This document shows, piece by piece, positions 1 through 10,696 of a stretch of 64,000 nt of DNA. Numbering within the stretch: the first letter of the stretch is position 1; every line of letters begins with the position of its first letter. The position numbers and the translations under genes were made by a program. Source of the DNA: Marsupella aquatica (Eukaryota > Marchantiophyta); the NCBI GenBank assembly GCA_973895155.1, contig OZ316892.1, positions 15,252,001 to 15,316,000 on the forward strand, given 5' to 3'. The notes below the pieces were generated by a model. It saw only the letters and a list, made by a program, of their open reading frames with translations, had not been told where the DNA came from and searched no databases.

Positions 1-494
1 ACTTTGGTAAAAGTATCCGTTGGATTAAGCTTTCCATCAATCTTGACAAGCTCAAACTCATCATCCGATAATGCCTGTCGGATGAAATGATAGCGGACAT
101 CAATGTGCTTTACCTTGCCATCCATCACCTGATTCTTGGCAGTGTAAATTACACTTTGACTATCACAATGAAGATAGACACAATCTTGTGATAAGCCCAT
201 CTCTGTGACAAGCTTTTTCAACCAAATGATCTCTGATGCTGCTTCTGCTGCCGCTACATACTCGGCATCCATAGTAGACTTTGCAACACACTTTTGGAGA
301 GTAGACTTCTAACTAATGCAACCACCATCAAGTGTAAATACATATCCAGTTGTCGATCTCCTCTTATCCAGATCACCTGCGTAGTCTGCATCCACATAAC
401 CTTGAAGCACTTTCATATTGTTTGAACTTGCATCAAACAATAAACCCTTCTTAGTGGAACCTCTGATGTAGCGCAAAATCCATTTCACTGCTTC
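1..494 (-). pseudogene. copia RNase H, partial at window edge
   Basis: Continuing in the reverse transcriptase frame after the stop at 495, the sequence reads KWILRYIRGSTKKGLLFD, GYVDADYAGDLDKRRSTTGY, KSTMDAEYVAAAEAASEIIWL and CDSQSVIYTAKN. These are the copia RNase H blocks with the catalytic acidic residues. At least one more in-frame stop lies near 310. The 3' end and the 3' LTR lie outside the window. Confidence 0.88.
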
Positions 495-1502
495 CTAATG
501 AACTTTTCCTGGATTTGCCATGTATCTGCTTACCTTGCTAACGGTATAAGCTATGTCTGGTCGGGTGCATACCATGAGATACATTAAACTACCCACAGCA
601 CTTTCATAAGGAACTTTGGACATCAAACTTTTTTTTGTCGCATCCGATGGACAAAATGCTGCAGAAATATTGAATTGCCTTGCCAAAGGAACACTCATAG
701 CCTTAGCATCTGCCATGTTGAATTTTGAGAGTACCTTCTCTGCATATCTTTTTTGCGTCAGCCAAAGTTTGGCTTTGTTAACATCCCTAACAATCTCCAT
801 GCCTAGGATCCTCTTGGCTGTGCCCAAATCCTTCATCTTAAACTCAGAACTGAGTTGGGCCTTAAGCTTATCAACTTCGCCCCTATCTTGTGCTGCAATG
901 AGCATGTCATCCACATAAAGTACAAGGATGACAAGCTTAAAACCTGTGTTGTTCACATGCCTGATGTAAACACATGGATCGTACACGCTTCGCACAAATC
1001 CAAGCGATTAAAAAAATTCATCAAAACGCTTGTTTCACTGCCTTGGGCTCTGCTTTAATCCATACAAGGATTTTAGCAATCTGCATACCAAATTTTCCTT
1101 GCCCTTTTGCACAAAACCCTCTGGTTGCCTCATGTAAATCACCTCATCCAATGATCCATATAAGAATGTCGTGACAACATCCATTTGATCTAAAACCAGA
1201 TCAAATAAAACTACAAGAGCACATAGCAAACGTATTGTTGAATACTTTGCTACGGGTGAAAAAATCTCATTGTAATCTATACCTTTCTGTTGAGTAAAAC
1301 CCTTGGCTATCAACCGAGCCTTAAATATCTTCTCAACATCCTCCGTGGGTCCATCTTTCTTCCTATACACCCACTTGCTGTCAATAGCCTGCTTGTCACT
1401 AGGGAGACTTGTGAGTTCCCAAGTCTTGTTATCATGAAGTGATTTCATTTCCATGCGCATCGCCATCTACCACTGTTGTTTCTCCATAGAAGCTAGGACC
1501 TC
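495..1502 (-). pseudogene. copia reverse transcriptase
   Basis: The frame contains [20 protein letters not shown], the [16 protein letters not shown] block, [13 protein letters not shown] and [14 protein letters not shown]. After further in-frame stops near 1032 and 1014 comes the polymerase core LYVDDMLIAA with the YVDD catalytic motif, then TRPDIAYTVSKVSRYM. Stops at 1035 and 495 replace conserved Trp codons (SPRQW and VHWEA in typical copia elements). The motif order and spacing are normal for the family; only the stops make it a pseudogene. Confidence 0.92.
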
Positions 1503-2270
1503 TCAAAATGAGGATGGATCTCCATCTTTTGTCACCAATGCATCAATAGATTCTTCATCCAAATCCACTTGATCAGAAGGAAGCCAAGTTCCATACCTTT
1601 TCTGGGCTTGACGTTTGCGAGTTTCTCTTCGCACTGAAGACTTTGGCTGATCTGATTGTAGTGTGCTTTGCCTTACAGTAGTGTCAACATATTCTTCATT
1701 TGACACATTCTCTCCTCTTAAATCCTCTAGAGGAGGAGATTGCACTTTGTTAGTAGTAGGGAATTGATCTATCTCCCCCTCCTTCAATGATTTGTCTTCA
1801 TTGAAGGATACATCCCGACTAACAAGTAACTTGCAATCAACTGGATCCCACAATCGATATCCTTTAACATCACGCTGATAACCAAGAAAAATGCATTTCT
1901 GGGCTCGAGGATCTAACTTAGTCCTATTGTTGCTAGGAACATGTGCATATGCTTCACAACCAAAAACCTTAAGCTTTGAATAATCAGCAGGTCGATTGTG
2001 CCATAGCTCAAAGGGGGTTTTGTAAATAATTGCCTGACTAGGAGAGAGATTTACTAGATAAGCAGCTATGTTGACAGCTTCCGCCCAAAAGATTTATGGC
2101 AATTTAGAGTGGCTCAACATGCTCCTTGCTCGCTCCAACAATGTGCGGTTGAGTCGCTCAGCAACATCATTTTGCTCAGGAGTGTACACAGTTATGAGAT
2201 GGTGAGTAATTCCCTTATTTGCACAATACGTGTTGAACTCGCCAGAGGTGTATTCACCACCATTATCTGA
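1503..2270 (-). pseudogene. copia integrase C-terminus and linker
   Basis: Read in the same frame after the stop at 2271, the sequence shows SDNGGEYTSGEF (second catalytic Asp) and TPEQNDVAERLNRTLLERAR (third catalytic residue Glu). The C-terminal FELWHNRPADYSKLKVFGCEAYAHVP block follows, then an acidic linker towards reverse transcriptase. A further in-frame TAA interrupts it at about 2094, and the linker ends at a stop at 1503. Confidence 0.88.
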
Positions 2271-3587
2271 TCATAGATATCTCATATTCTTCGCAGTCTG
2301 TGTCTCAACTTGAGCTACCCATTGTTTGAAGATGGAAAGCACTTCAAACTTAATATGGGCAATGAAGTAAATCCAAACAAACCTTGAGTAATCATCGATA
2401 AACGATACATAGTATTGTTTGCCTGAATGTGAGGAAACCGGAGCAGGACCCCACACATCGGAATGAATATACTCAAATACAACTTTAGAATGATGAATGG
2501 CAATCGGAAATGGAGTTCTTGTTTTCTTGCCGAGAATGCAATGATCACAAAAACTCAACTTGCATGCTTGCAATTCTAATAGGAGATGTCGCTTGTGTAG
2601 GATTTCCAAACTTTTTTCACTCATGTGACCAAGCCGAGCATGCCATAAATTGATTTTCTCCTCCTGAGATGTGACTAAATTGACTTCGGCAAGAAGGGTG
2701 CCTTCCAAGACATAGATGTTTCTTTTCCTCTTGTCAATAAGAACTTCATTTGATCTGTGCGTAACTGTTAATACCCCATCAGTTGCACTCCATTGATAAC
2801 CCTTCGCATCCAAGTAGCCAAGAGAAATTAAATTCTTACACATTTCTGGAATGTGTTTGACATTTGATAGAGTACAATACTTGCCACCGGGTAGTTGAAT
2901 CTTTACGGATCCAATCCCTAAAACTTTGCAAGAATGATTATTTCCCATCAAAACAGATCTGTTGATAGAAGTGTAGGATGAGAAAAGTTCACGCATATAA
3001 CACATGTGATACGAGCAAGCGGAATCCAAGATCCATTGACAATCCTCAACTTGGGAAGTGGTACACAATGCAAATCCTTCACTATCATCTTCTCGAACAA
3101 CTACTTGGGCTGAAGAACCAGCAACTTTCTTGAATGTGTCTTTCACGCGACAATCCTTCTTCATGTGGCCCACTTTGTCACACTTCCAACACTTTATCTC
3201 ACGAGTAAACTTGGATGGTGATTTGGATCGAGATCTAGATCTGGATCTAAATCTCCTCCTACCAAAGGATCGGTCGTGGAACCTTCCTCGCTCCATGGGA
3301 AGTGGGTTAAACCGTTTATTTTCATGAGATGGCTCCCTTGTTTTGCCTCTTTCTACCAATAGTGCAGTTGATGATGAGGTTGAGGTAGGATGAGCTGAAG
3401 AAACCAGCTTAGACTGCATATCATCGGTCAACAGGGCACTCACTACATCATTGTAGGATATAGTTATCTTATCACGGAATAGAAGAACTCGAGACAAAGA
3501 TTGGTACGAAGGTGGTAGTGAGCTCAAGAATTGTAAGGATTTCTTTTCTTCGCTCAAATGCTCCCCCAAATTCTCTAGGTCAACCAC
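2271..3587 (-). pseudogene. copia gag C-terminus, protease and integrase N-terminus
   Basis: The frame holds an Arg/Ser-rich stretch and a CCHC zinc knuckle (CWKCDKVGHMKKDC). The aspartic protease follows with its active-site region WILDSACSYHM, where DSA stands for the usual D(S/T)G or DSG. Then comes the integrase zinc-binding segment (LWHARLGHMS...CDHCILGK) and the first catalytic Asp of the integrase core (HSDVWGP). It ends at a TGA at 2271 directly before the SDNGGEY motif, so the integrase is split by a stop, probably from an Arg codon. The product is inactive as it stands. Confidence 0.9.
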
Positions 3588-3985
3588 AAGATCATTGAAC
3601 TGATCGATATGATCTTGAATCTTGAATCTCCATCAGCCATTTTGAATTCCATGAGCTTCAGGCTTGCATACATTTGGTTTGACATCTCCTTCTTGTAGTA
3701 CTTGTTGCGCAATGCTTGAAACAAGTCCGTCACCGTTTGTGTTGCTTTTTCCTCGAACTGCTTCTTCACATTGTTTTTGAGGTACATGCCAACAATACTT
3801 ACCGCTTGATCCTGGAGATCATGCCAATCATCATTTTCCATCTCCTTGGGTTGAGATCTTAGTACCTTGCCTAGGCCCATCGCCCTAAGTGCATCCCTCA
3901 CGTTACGTTCCCACATTGTATAGTCCATCCGACCATCAAATTTTTCCACCTTAAACTTTTGACCTCCAATCCTAGTAGTCGCCAT
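3575..3985 (-). pseudogene. copia gag, N-terminal part
   Basis: This open frame of about 136 codons starts with MATTRIGGQKF and contains the typical copia gag lead-in (KFDGRMDYTMWERNVRDAL) and the YASLKLMEFKMADG segment. It forms the capsid-like part of the polyprotein. The frame is lost at about 3590-3640, where the downstream part continues in another frame, so gag carries a frameshift. The start codon at 3985 is the first in-frame ATG after the leader. Confidence 0.85.
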
Positions 3986-5136
3986 CGCTGGAATGCCAAA
4001 TGTACTGTGGAGTCACCTTCCGACAAGAAATAAACGTCGAATGCTCAGATGTGGGGTGTGAAAATAAGGCCAAAAATGAAAGTTGGTGAATTTTGAAACT
4101 GATCACTCCTATGTGTAGCCCACAAGGTAACGCTCCAAATTCTGAAAACAGTTTGTCAAATGGACTCTCGAGTGCCGAGAATTTTTACTCCGACCGGAGG
4201 GGGGTAAAAGATGAAATAATTACCCCTCGAGGGAATCTCTTATTCCAAAGATTCCACTAGTATACTTTTTCAGAATCGAACGCACCAATACTTGCCTAGC
4301 TTCCCCAAGTACGCCTCTCCAAAAGTTGAAGTTGATCCAATTTTATTTGCCGCTCAGAATCTTTGACCTTCTGTAAAAATTTAAGCCTCTGGAAAAGAAT
4401 CTTTTCGGGAAATTCCGTCCGCCCTTGTACAACCCCTGTGGGGGACTTCACAGGGGGCACTTCCCCCTGCCCGAGCCATGTCGAGCCCTAAGAGGCCTCC
4501 TCGAAGTTTTCGACCTCCTCGCGCGTCCGCGGAAGTCGCGACTACTCGCGGCAGAAAGTACCCCTCGGCGGATTCACTCAAATTCCCGTCTCAGTTTTTG
4601 ACGAAATCCAATTCTGATTTCAGATTCAGAAACTAGACTTCGAGGGCATCAAGATTGATATAAAGAACTCTCAAAACGATGGAGTAATGAGGGAGAAACA
4701 ATTCGGTGAAAGTGACTGATATTAAGTCATCCGCCATAGCCAAAATTTCGAGCTCAAAAAATGAGAATTGAAATTAAGATTGCTTCTCAACCGTTTGACG
4801 GAATTCAACGATGTTGATATCGAAACGTCTAGAAAGACAAGGCGCTCAAGCGTATCTTAGTTTCAAGTCCGGATAGAACAATCAAAAAGACTGATCTGAG
4901 AAATTGACCTTATCTCTTGCCCGATAATGTAAATTGAAAACTGTCACTTACAATTGTTTCCGTTTATGACCTCAGGCCTTCATTGCTTCACTGAAATGAG
5001 CCCCTGGTTGTGTATTCCACACTTGTGAGAAGATTGAGTCCGATCTTCTTTCAATAGCTCCGCTTCGAAGAGGAATCATCCGTCGTTCGCTTTGCTTGAA
5101 GCAAGTTCTATGGAGTTCCTAATCGACTGAAAAAAT

Positions 5137-5154
5137 CTGAGCTCATATACCAAT
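5137..5154 (-). promoter_or_regulatory. tRNA primer-binding site of the copia element
   Basis: In element sense the bases next to the LTR read TTGGTATATGAGCTC. This is a near match to TGGTATCAGAGC, the complement of the 3' end of plant initiator-methionine tRNA, with two changes. It lies directly beside the LTR edge, as expected for the minus-strand priming site. Confidence 0.7.
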
Positions 5155-5540
5155 TGTGGGGAGAAATCAGATCAAGAAAAACACTCCAAACATACACGTG
5201 CTCAATAGTTACGTGGTTTGCCTCAAGGTTGGCTACGTCCACGGGAAGACCAAGCTTTATTAACGGTTATGGGTCTACTCAAGCATCACCATAGCTCCCA
5301 TCTCTTCAAGCTCTCATCTCTTGCTATATCACTGTGTTCTCTCTTGAGAACTCTCTTGTGTTTTCTCACACCACATAGAAGTTGAAGAGATAAGGACCAA
5401 TCTCTTCAACTAGGGTTTACTCTAACCCTAGTTAACATACTAACCATAGTTCAACCCAAGACTGAGTTAACCTCTACAGTTATCCCCATGGAGTGTGATA
5501 GGACACAAACTACTTTACACTTCTACTAGATACTCTAACT
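5155..5540 (-). repeat. 5' LTR of the copia element (outer end approximate)
   Basis: The inner LTR edge is set by the adjacent primer site: on the plus strand the LTR starts TGTGGGGAG at 5155, so in element sense it ends in ...CCCCACA. The outer edge is not certain, because the partner LTR is outside the window and no target duplication can be checked; it probably lies between 5480 and 5550. The segment around 5215-5300 resembles diverged pieces near 6650-6750 and 23940-24030. Confidence 0.6.
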
Positions 5541-6072
5541 ACAATTGGATGGTAAATGCTCTCATTGGTTATTTATCTACATTTATGTTCACGAAAAAGA
5601 TGGTGTCATCTAAAAGTCCATTGATAACCTGGATAGAATGAATGGAGGTTCACATTTTGTGTATGTTTAAAATCTCTAATAGCTCCGCAATGGCAAAGTA
5701 CTTGAAGCACTCTTTGTAACAAGAGCAACGCAATTGTAAAATATAATTTTTGGTAGCTTTGTAACGGAACAAAATACTCAAGGGACTCATTGGAGTAGGG
5801 CTCTCTGAAAAATATGATTTGGCAACAATATTCCTGCAATTTAAAATCTCAGGTGCCCTGCACCAAGAAAATTAGTCAAAACCCCCTTACAACAAAAGAA
5901 ATGCTCTTAAAAAATAGGATTTTTCAACAATACTCATGCAAATTAAAATTTCCTTTAGCTCCGCAACAACTAAATTCCTAGTAACAAGAGCAATGTTCTA
6001 TGACAAACAACATTCTACAACAGCATGTTTGGAACTTGTCATATAGTCATATTGCAAAATATGGATGCCCTT
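5541..6072. other. intergenic, no gene recognised
   Basis: AT-rich sequence with short reading frames only. A loosely repeated phrase (tagctccgcaa, followed by cttgaagcac or aagagcaac) occurs several times between 5680 and 6000, suggesting an old degenerated repeat. No coding homology is visible. Confidence 0.4.
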
Positions 6073-6158
6073 AGTCACGGAACTTGACTACATTAACACT
6101 TAGCTCCAACGTCACTGACTCCGATGCCGAGCTCCTATGTGCATGGTCCAAGCCGGTA
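6073..6158 (+). repeat. fragment of the chromovirus LTR (start of LTR, plus orientation)
   Basis: From AGTCACGGAACTTGACTAC onward this stretch matches the element-sense start of the chromovirus LTRs (inverse of 23674 leftwards) and the start of the solo LTR at 44221. It includes the cttaacacttagctcc and gactccgatgccgagctcc blocks. Only about 85 bp survive. It starts exactly at the AGT terminus defined by the complete copies. Confidence 0.75.
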
Positions 6159-7084
6159 TTAATAGAGAGAATGCAACAAAGCCTTCAATCAATAGTGATC
6201 TAACCATTGCTAGAGTGTTTTTGGATGGAAATAGTGACCAAACTAATGATAGGGTAATTTTTGGACAGGCGTGATGATTTGGTCACTGATAGGGTACTTT
6301 TTTGACAGAAGTATTAACAACAATATCCAAGTTAGCACATGTTGGTGTTTCTATGCAACCTTTAACAGTGGCTAAGTTGTGCCCTAGCTAATCTAACCAG
6401 GCGCTAGAGTTAAGTACCAACAAAACTCCCCTAGCTCTAGTCCTAAGTTAACTACCTAGCAAGCTTACTTCTACTCTCCATATATATATCCATAGGAAAT
6501 TCTAGAAAGGAAAACCTCCCCTTTGTAACTAGAATTAAGTTGCACCTGATACTCCGTCGGATAGGGCATACATAATATTGGGGAAACCATGGTCAACATG
6601 CAACCAAGAGCACATGCACCCCAACACATGAGAGACAAGTGGTTCACTCTTCAATGAGGCTATGTCCTCAAGAACACACAAGAACTTTATTACACCCCTA
6701 TTGGTCATACCAAGCATCCATAGCACAAGTTCTCCCTATTTCTCAAGTTGTTAGGTGACAATCAGCAAAAGTCTCCATGGGGAGCTCTTCCTTGCCGCTC
6801 TATATGCTTCTTATCTTAACATTGGAAAACAACAAAACACTTTATTATGCATTCGCATTGTATGCATTTTGAGTACACAACAGTGTGATCCACCACTTCA
6901 TCATAGATACAAGATAAGCTGTTGCCTGTTTTACATAAGATTCATGTGAAGAGTTATGTTGTCTCCTAAAGCACAACTTGTAAGAAACTATCGGCTCAGA
7001 CTAGACATCAAATGCAAAACATGCTCAGAACATTCAATCTCACACTACACCAACAAGACACCATGATGGAGAAATTCCTAAAGG
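6159..7084. other. repeat debris including a possible copia LTR scrap (about 6640-6760)
   Basis: No gene is recognised. Bases 6650-6750 (gaggctatgtcc...ctttattacacc...ggtcataccaagc) resemble, in order and spacing, parts of the copia LTR near 5225-5300 and a stretch at 23950-24030. This suggests diverged LTR remnants of related copia elements. Exact borders cannot be set. Confidence 0.4.
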
Positions 7085-7275
7085 ATCGATCCATAGCCGA
7101 TGAGAAAGTACATGCGAAGAACGAGGGAAAGAATGATCTCCGTCCAACCTATACCCCCGGGGGGCCTAGATGTGTGGGCCTAATCTAAGCGGATCTTATC
7201 CTATTACATCAAGGGTTAACTTACCCTGGTAAGGCCAAAGTAACTAAAGTCAAGGACTTGAGTCAAATCCTAACA
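7085..7275 (-). repeat. possible copia LTR remnant
   Basis: Read on the minus strand from 7275, the sequence starts TGTTAGGATTTGACTCAAG, a form common at the outer end of plant copia LTRs, and continues through a transcribed-looking unit. No partner LTR, primer site or target duplication was found, so this is a weak call. Confidence 0.3.
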
Positions 7276-8789
7276 CAACTGATATCTTATAAATGTTTTT
7301 ACCTAATTGTGAGGGATACAAATATAAGAGCGCTAGCGGCTAGCATGAATGTCTTCAAAGTCTATCTATCTTTCGGGGGCACTATTTGATGTCATGGAGT
7401 TGCAGTCATCATCCAATCCTGCCAAAAGATCTGGCTTGATCTTGTCTCAAACCCTTCAAGACGGTCTCTCACATACAACCTTGATAGCCTCCGGAAAACA
7501 GGTCTACAAGATGGACAATCCACCCAAGTTTTGCCCTCAAAGTCAACAGCCCTACCCTACTCCTTGGAACCAAGCCCAAATTCCTCATCATGTATCATTT
7601 GGATGTCCTCTGAATGGTGGACATGGATGGTGAACTTTCCACCAAAGGGTCTTGGAGAAGAGTCACAAAGCCATAAAATGTTGCGCTCCGCTGGACTTAG
7701 TCCCTCTTCAGGTGGTAGCTGCTCGTTGTTGTTGCCTCTCGGTGTCTGCTTGTGTAATAGTCACCAAAATTTTCAGAACAGGGGAAAATGGAATTAAAGA
7801 ATCATCTGGTCTGACGGTGTCCGCAGGATCATTCAAACTCTGACTCCCATTCAACCTCTTCTTGTCTCCTTCGCACACTGTTGATGTCATCACAAGACCT
7901 CTGCCCAATTCCACAATCCATCATCTAAGGTCTAAAAACTTGCTTGAAAGACAACCAAAAAGGCGGCCTGGACTCAAAAATATTTTGGGCACCAATGCAA
8001 ACCCAAACTACTTTGAGCTTTGAAATTTTTCTTTACAGTTTCTAAGACCAAAAGAACTAAAAAACATCCATAGTAGCCTCACGCGTTAGCGTAGACAAAA
8101 TGTTCCATACCTAAAAGCAAGTATGATCATAATAGCATAAGGTGCTAACGCCAAAAAACAAGGCAAGTTAATTGTGCTTAGTGAACTTGTCCAAGAGTCA
8201 ATAACTAGAATTATTGTTTGCAAGTGACAAACATCATTATATTCTTTTAGCTGTTGACTCAATAAATGAATTTTGTCCTAGTTATCTTAGCAAAATTCTT
8301 TAGAATTATTTTTGAATGATTCCTCAAAGATGGCAAGGAGTTTGAGAAATTGGAAGAAACTTGGATTACAAAAGGATGTAATCCCTAAATTAGAGTCTGC
8401 TGCTTTTCCATGCCCAAAAATATATACCGTAGCACAACAAAAATGATAATTGTAGCTCCATACACTCTAATTTGGATTTATTTCATGTGTTTAAAGATCA
8501 TAAACACTAAACTCCTCAAATTTTGTGTGGGAGTGAGTCTCATATTAGCTGTTGATGCAAAAAAATTGAGATAATTTAACATCACAATATGATATGATCG
8601 CTAAACTAGTACCTCTAGCTATCTCAATACCCCCTAAATATCTTGTGTAGAAAGAACACAATGCTATTATAGTGCCAGACTCTACCATAAATCACATTTT
8701 GTTGATGCATAATAAAGTCCATAATTTGATAATAGTATCATTTGCTACATTTCTGACAAGCCAAAAATAATCACATATATACCAATTGT
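7276..8789. other. intergenic, no gene recognised
   Basis: AT-rich sequence. Open frames at 7349-7914 overlap each other on both strands and show no recognisable domain, so none is called. Nothing else is visible. Confidence 0.4.
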
Positions 8790-9420
8790 CAATGGAAGTT
8801 TCAGTTTTTGTAAAGAACCACTGAATAATTTGGATGACACAACATCTTTTTTCTTAAATAACAACATCTTGGGCGACACAACATCTGTTTTTCTTAATGA
8901 CATCTTAGATGACATGACATCTTTTGTCTTAATAGCATCTTGGGCGCCATGACACCTTTTTTTTAACGACATCTTGCTTTTTCACGTCATCTTTTTTCTT
9001 CACGACATCTTGTGTGCAACGCACGGGTATTTTCTTCACGACATCTTTTGTTCTCAATGACTTCTTGGCCGACACGACATCTTTTGTTCTCATCGACATC
9101 TTGGCCGACACAACATCTTCCTTCTCAACGATCTCTTGGCCGCCACTACATCTTTTGTTCTCAACGACCTCTTGGCTGACATGACATCTTTCGTTATCAC
9201 CAGCATCTTGGCCAACACGACATCTTTTGTTCTCACATCTTGAGCGACACAACATCTTTCTACTCAATGACCTTTTGGTTGACACGACATTTTTCTTCTC
9301 AATATTACCTCTTGACCGACACAAGATCTTTATTCTCAACAACCTCTTGGTCTACATGACCTCTTAGTTTTGTTCTTAACATCTTGGCCGTCACTACATC
9401 TTTTGTGTAAGGCATGGATA
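8790..9420 (-). repeat. minisatellite block 1 (about 40-bp unit, imperfect)
   Basis: A unit of the form gacatcttggccgacacgacatcttttgttctcaac (read on plus) repeats about fifteen times with substitutions and length changes. Reading frames through it are artefacts of the repeat (KDVVSAK-type peptides). The same unit recurs in inverse orientation at 40930-42130. A short tail copy occurs at 9380-9410. Confidence 0.75.
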
Positions 9421-10696
9421 TTGAGCTAGTACATGCTAATTCTGCGAAAAACAAAACAGAGGTGAAACGAATGCAGCCTGGATGGGAGTCCTAAAACTTA
9501 GAAAGTATTCCTATCATGTAGAACCGGCCCCACCTGCCGTATTACTGGCAAGCATGGCATGAGTTAAGTTGATGCCGACGACGTGGTAACAACACCACAC
9601 AGTGCATCGTGAAAGTAGACTTTAGAGCCAGCGCTCCGCTGTTCTTGTGTTTCGTCCTCCTCCTCCTCCCTTCCATCCCGCCGCGGCCAAGGCGAGCTGG
9701 CAGGCAAGATGACTGTTTCTCGATTCCTCTTTTTCCTTGCATTATTTAGGAACTTTGCAATGCGACGATGCGCTTTTGATTCATTAATAAATTAAACGCT
9801 TTCGAGACAACATCGAAGAAGAAGATTGGCGGTCGTCCGGTCCCGCAAATGCCGTCGAGCCGTTCGGTCTCCTGTCCTCGTCCTCGTCCTGCTGCGTGCC
9901 TGCCGTGGTGGCTCACTATGGTGGCATGGAGTATTACTAGTAATAACAATAATCAGCAGTCGAGTCCATATCTATGGCGCATCGTAAACTCCTACCACTA
10001 TTGCATTGCTGAAAAAGCTGCAGCGGTCTACGCTCCGCCGGTCCCTGCCTCCTACACTACTTCTGCTACTGCAGCGCGGACAAGGTTTTCCGGCGACTAT
10101 CTCACTTGTCTGATGAGATCAGTTTTCCTTGGAGGCACGAATGGTCAATGTGCGACTTGGACTGGACTGCGGGCGCGTCTGTCACGAGCTTTGTCACCGG
10201 ATGTCAAGATCGAATTTGAGTACAGTGAAGTGTGCGCTCTGTCGGTCCTTGGTTTCGTTAACATCCTCGTAGGTTCCATGCAAGCCTTGGTAAAATTCCA
10301 AGATTTAAATGGTTCAGAAGCGGATTGTCGAGCCTATCTGTGTGTTTAGCTCCGTACTGTGTCATGGCACATCGTAACTCGGCGCAATTGAACCAGTTTT
10401 TCCGCCCTCTGCTCCATTGACGGACAGGCTCGCCTAGGTTTGCACTGTCTCTCATTTTTACGCCAATGGAACTGTTGTCCGTCTAGCTTCTTGATACCAT
10501 TATTTGTACTGCGTGGTCGCAATTCTTCACAATTAGCTTACTGCGATGCCCTGCTATGCGCTCTATTTACCCTTTGCTCCTTGCAGATCGCAGGGCGATC
10601 TGTCACATCTGAATCACACCTCAGTTGTAAAATTGGAGCTGCGTTGTATCTTGGACTCTGTGGCGGAGACGGCAGTGTTCTGTGCTTGCGTCTACT
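9421..10696. other. upstream region of the seven-transmembrane gene
   Basis: Base composition rises in GC from about 9540. The stretch 9640-9930 is rich in tcctcctcc and cgtcctcgt runs typical of a plant 5' leader or promoter-proximal region. A 166-codon plus-strand frame (9849-10349) shows no known domain and has no homology to the gene downstream. It may include untranslated exons of that gene. No TATA box can be defended. Confidence 0.35.

Larger units (their letters stand above)
1..5540 (-). mobile_element. Ty1/copia LTR retrotransposon, decayed, cut by the left window edge
   Basis: The minus strand reads, in order, one LTR (right end), primer-binding site, long leader, gag, protease, integrase, reverse transcriptase and RNase H, which is the Ty1/copia order. 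The second LTR would lie to the left of the window. The coding part stays in one frame from about 3640 down to position 1; the only frame change seen is in gag at about 3590-3640. All other breaks are in-frame stops (for example at 2271, 1503, 1035 and 495). The stops replace Trp, Gln or Arg codons, which fits C-to-T decay. The element is therefore old and not autonomous. The leader between the primer site and gag (3986-5136) is unusually long and includes a GC-rich patch at 4380-4600. Confidence 0.93.

Noticed and set aside
4381-4581. 66-codon frame in the copia leader
   Set aside because: GC-rich leader patch without homology; not supported as a gene.
8745-9342. Two minus-strand frames with KDVVSAK-type repeats as a repeat protein gene
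   Set aside because: The same minisatellite is found in another orientation at 40.9-42.1 kb with different frames, so the peptides follow from the DNA repeat.
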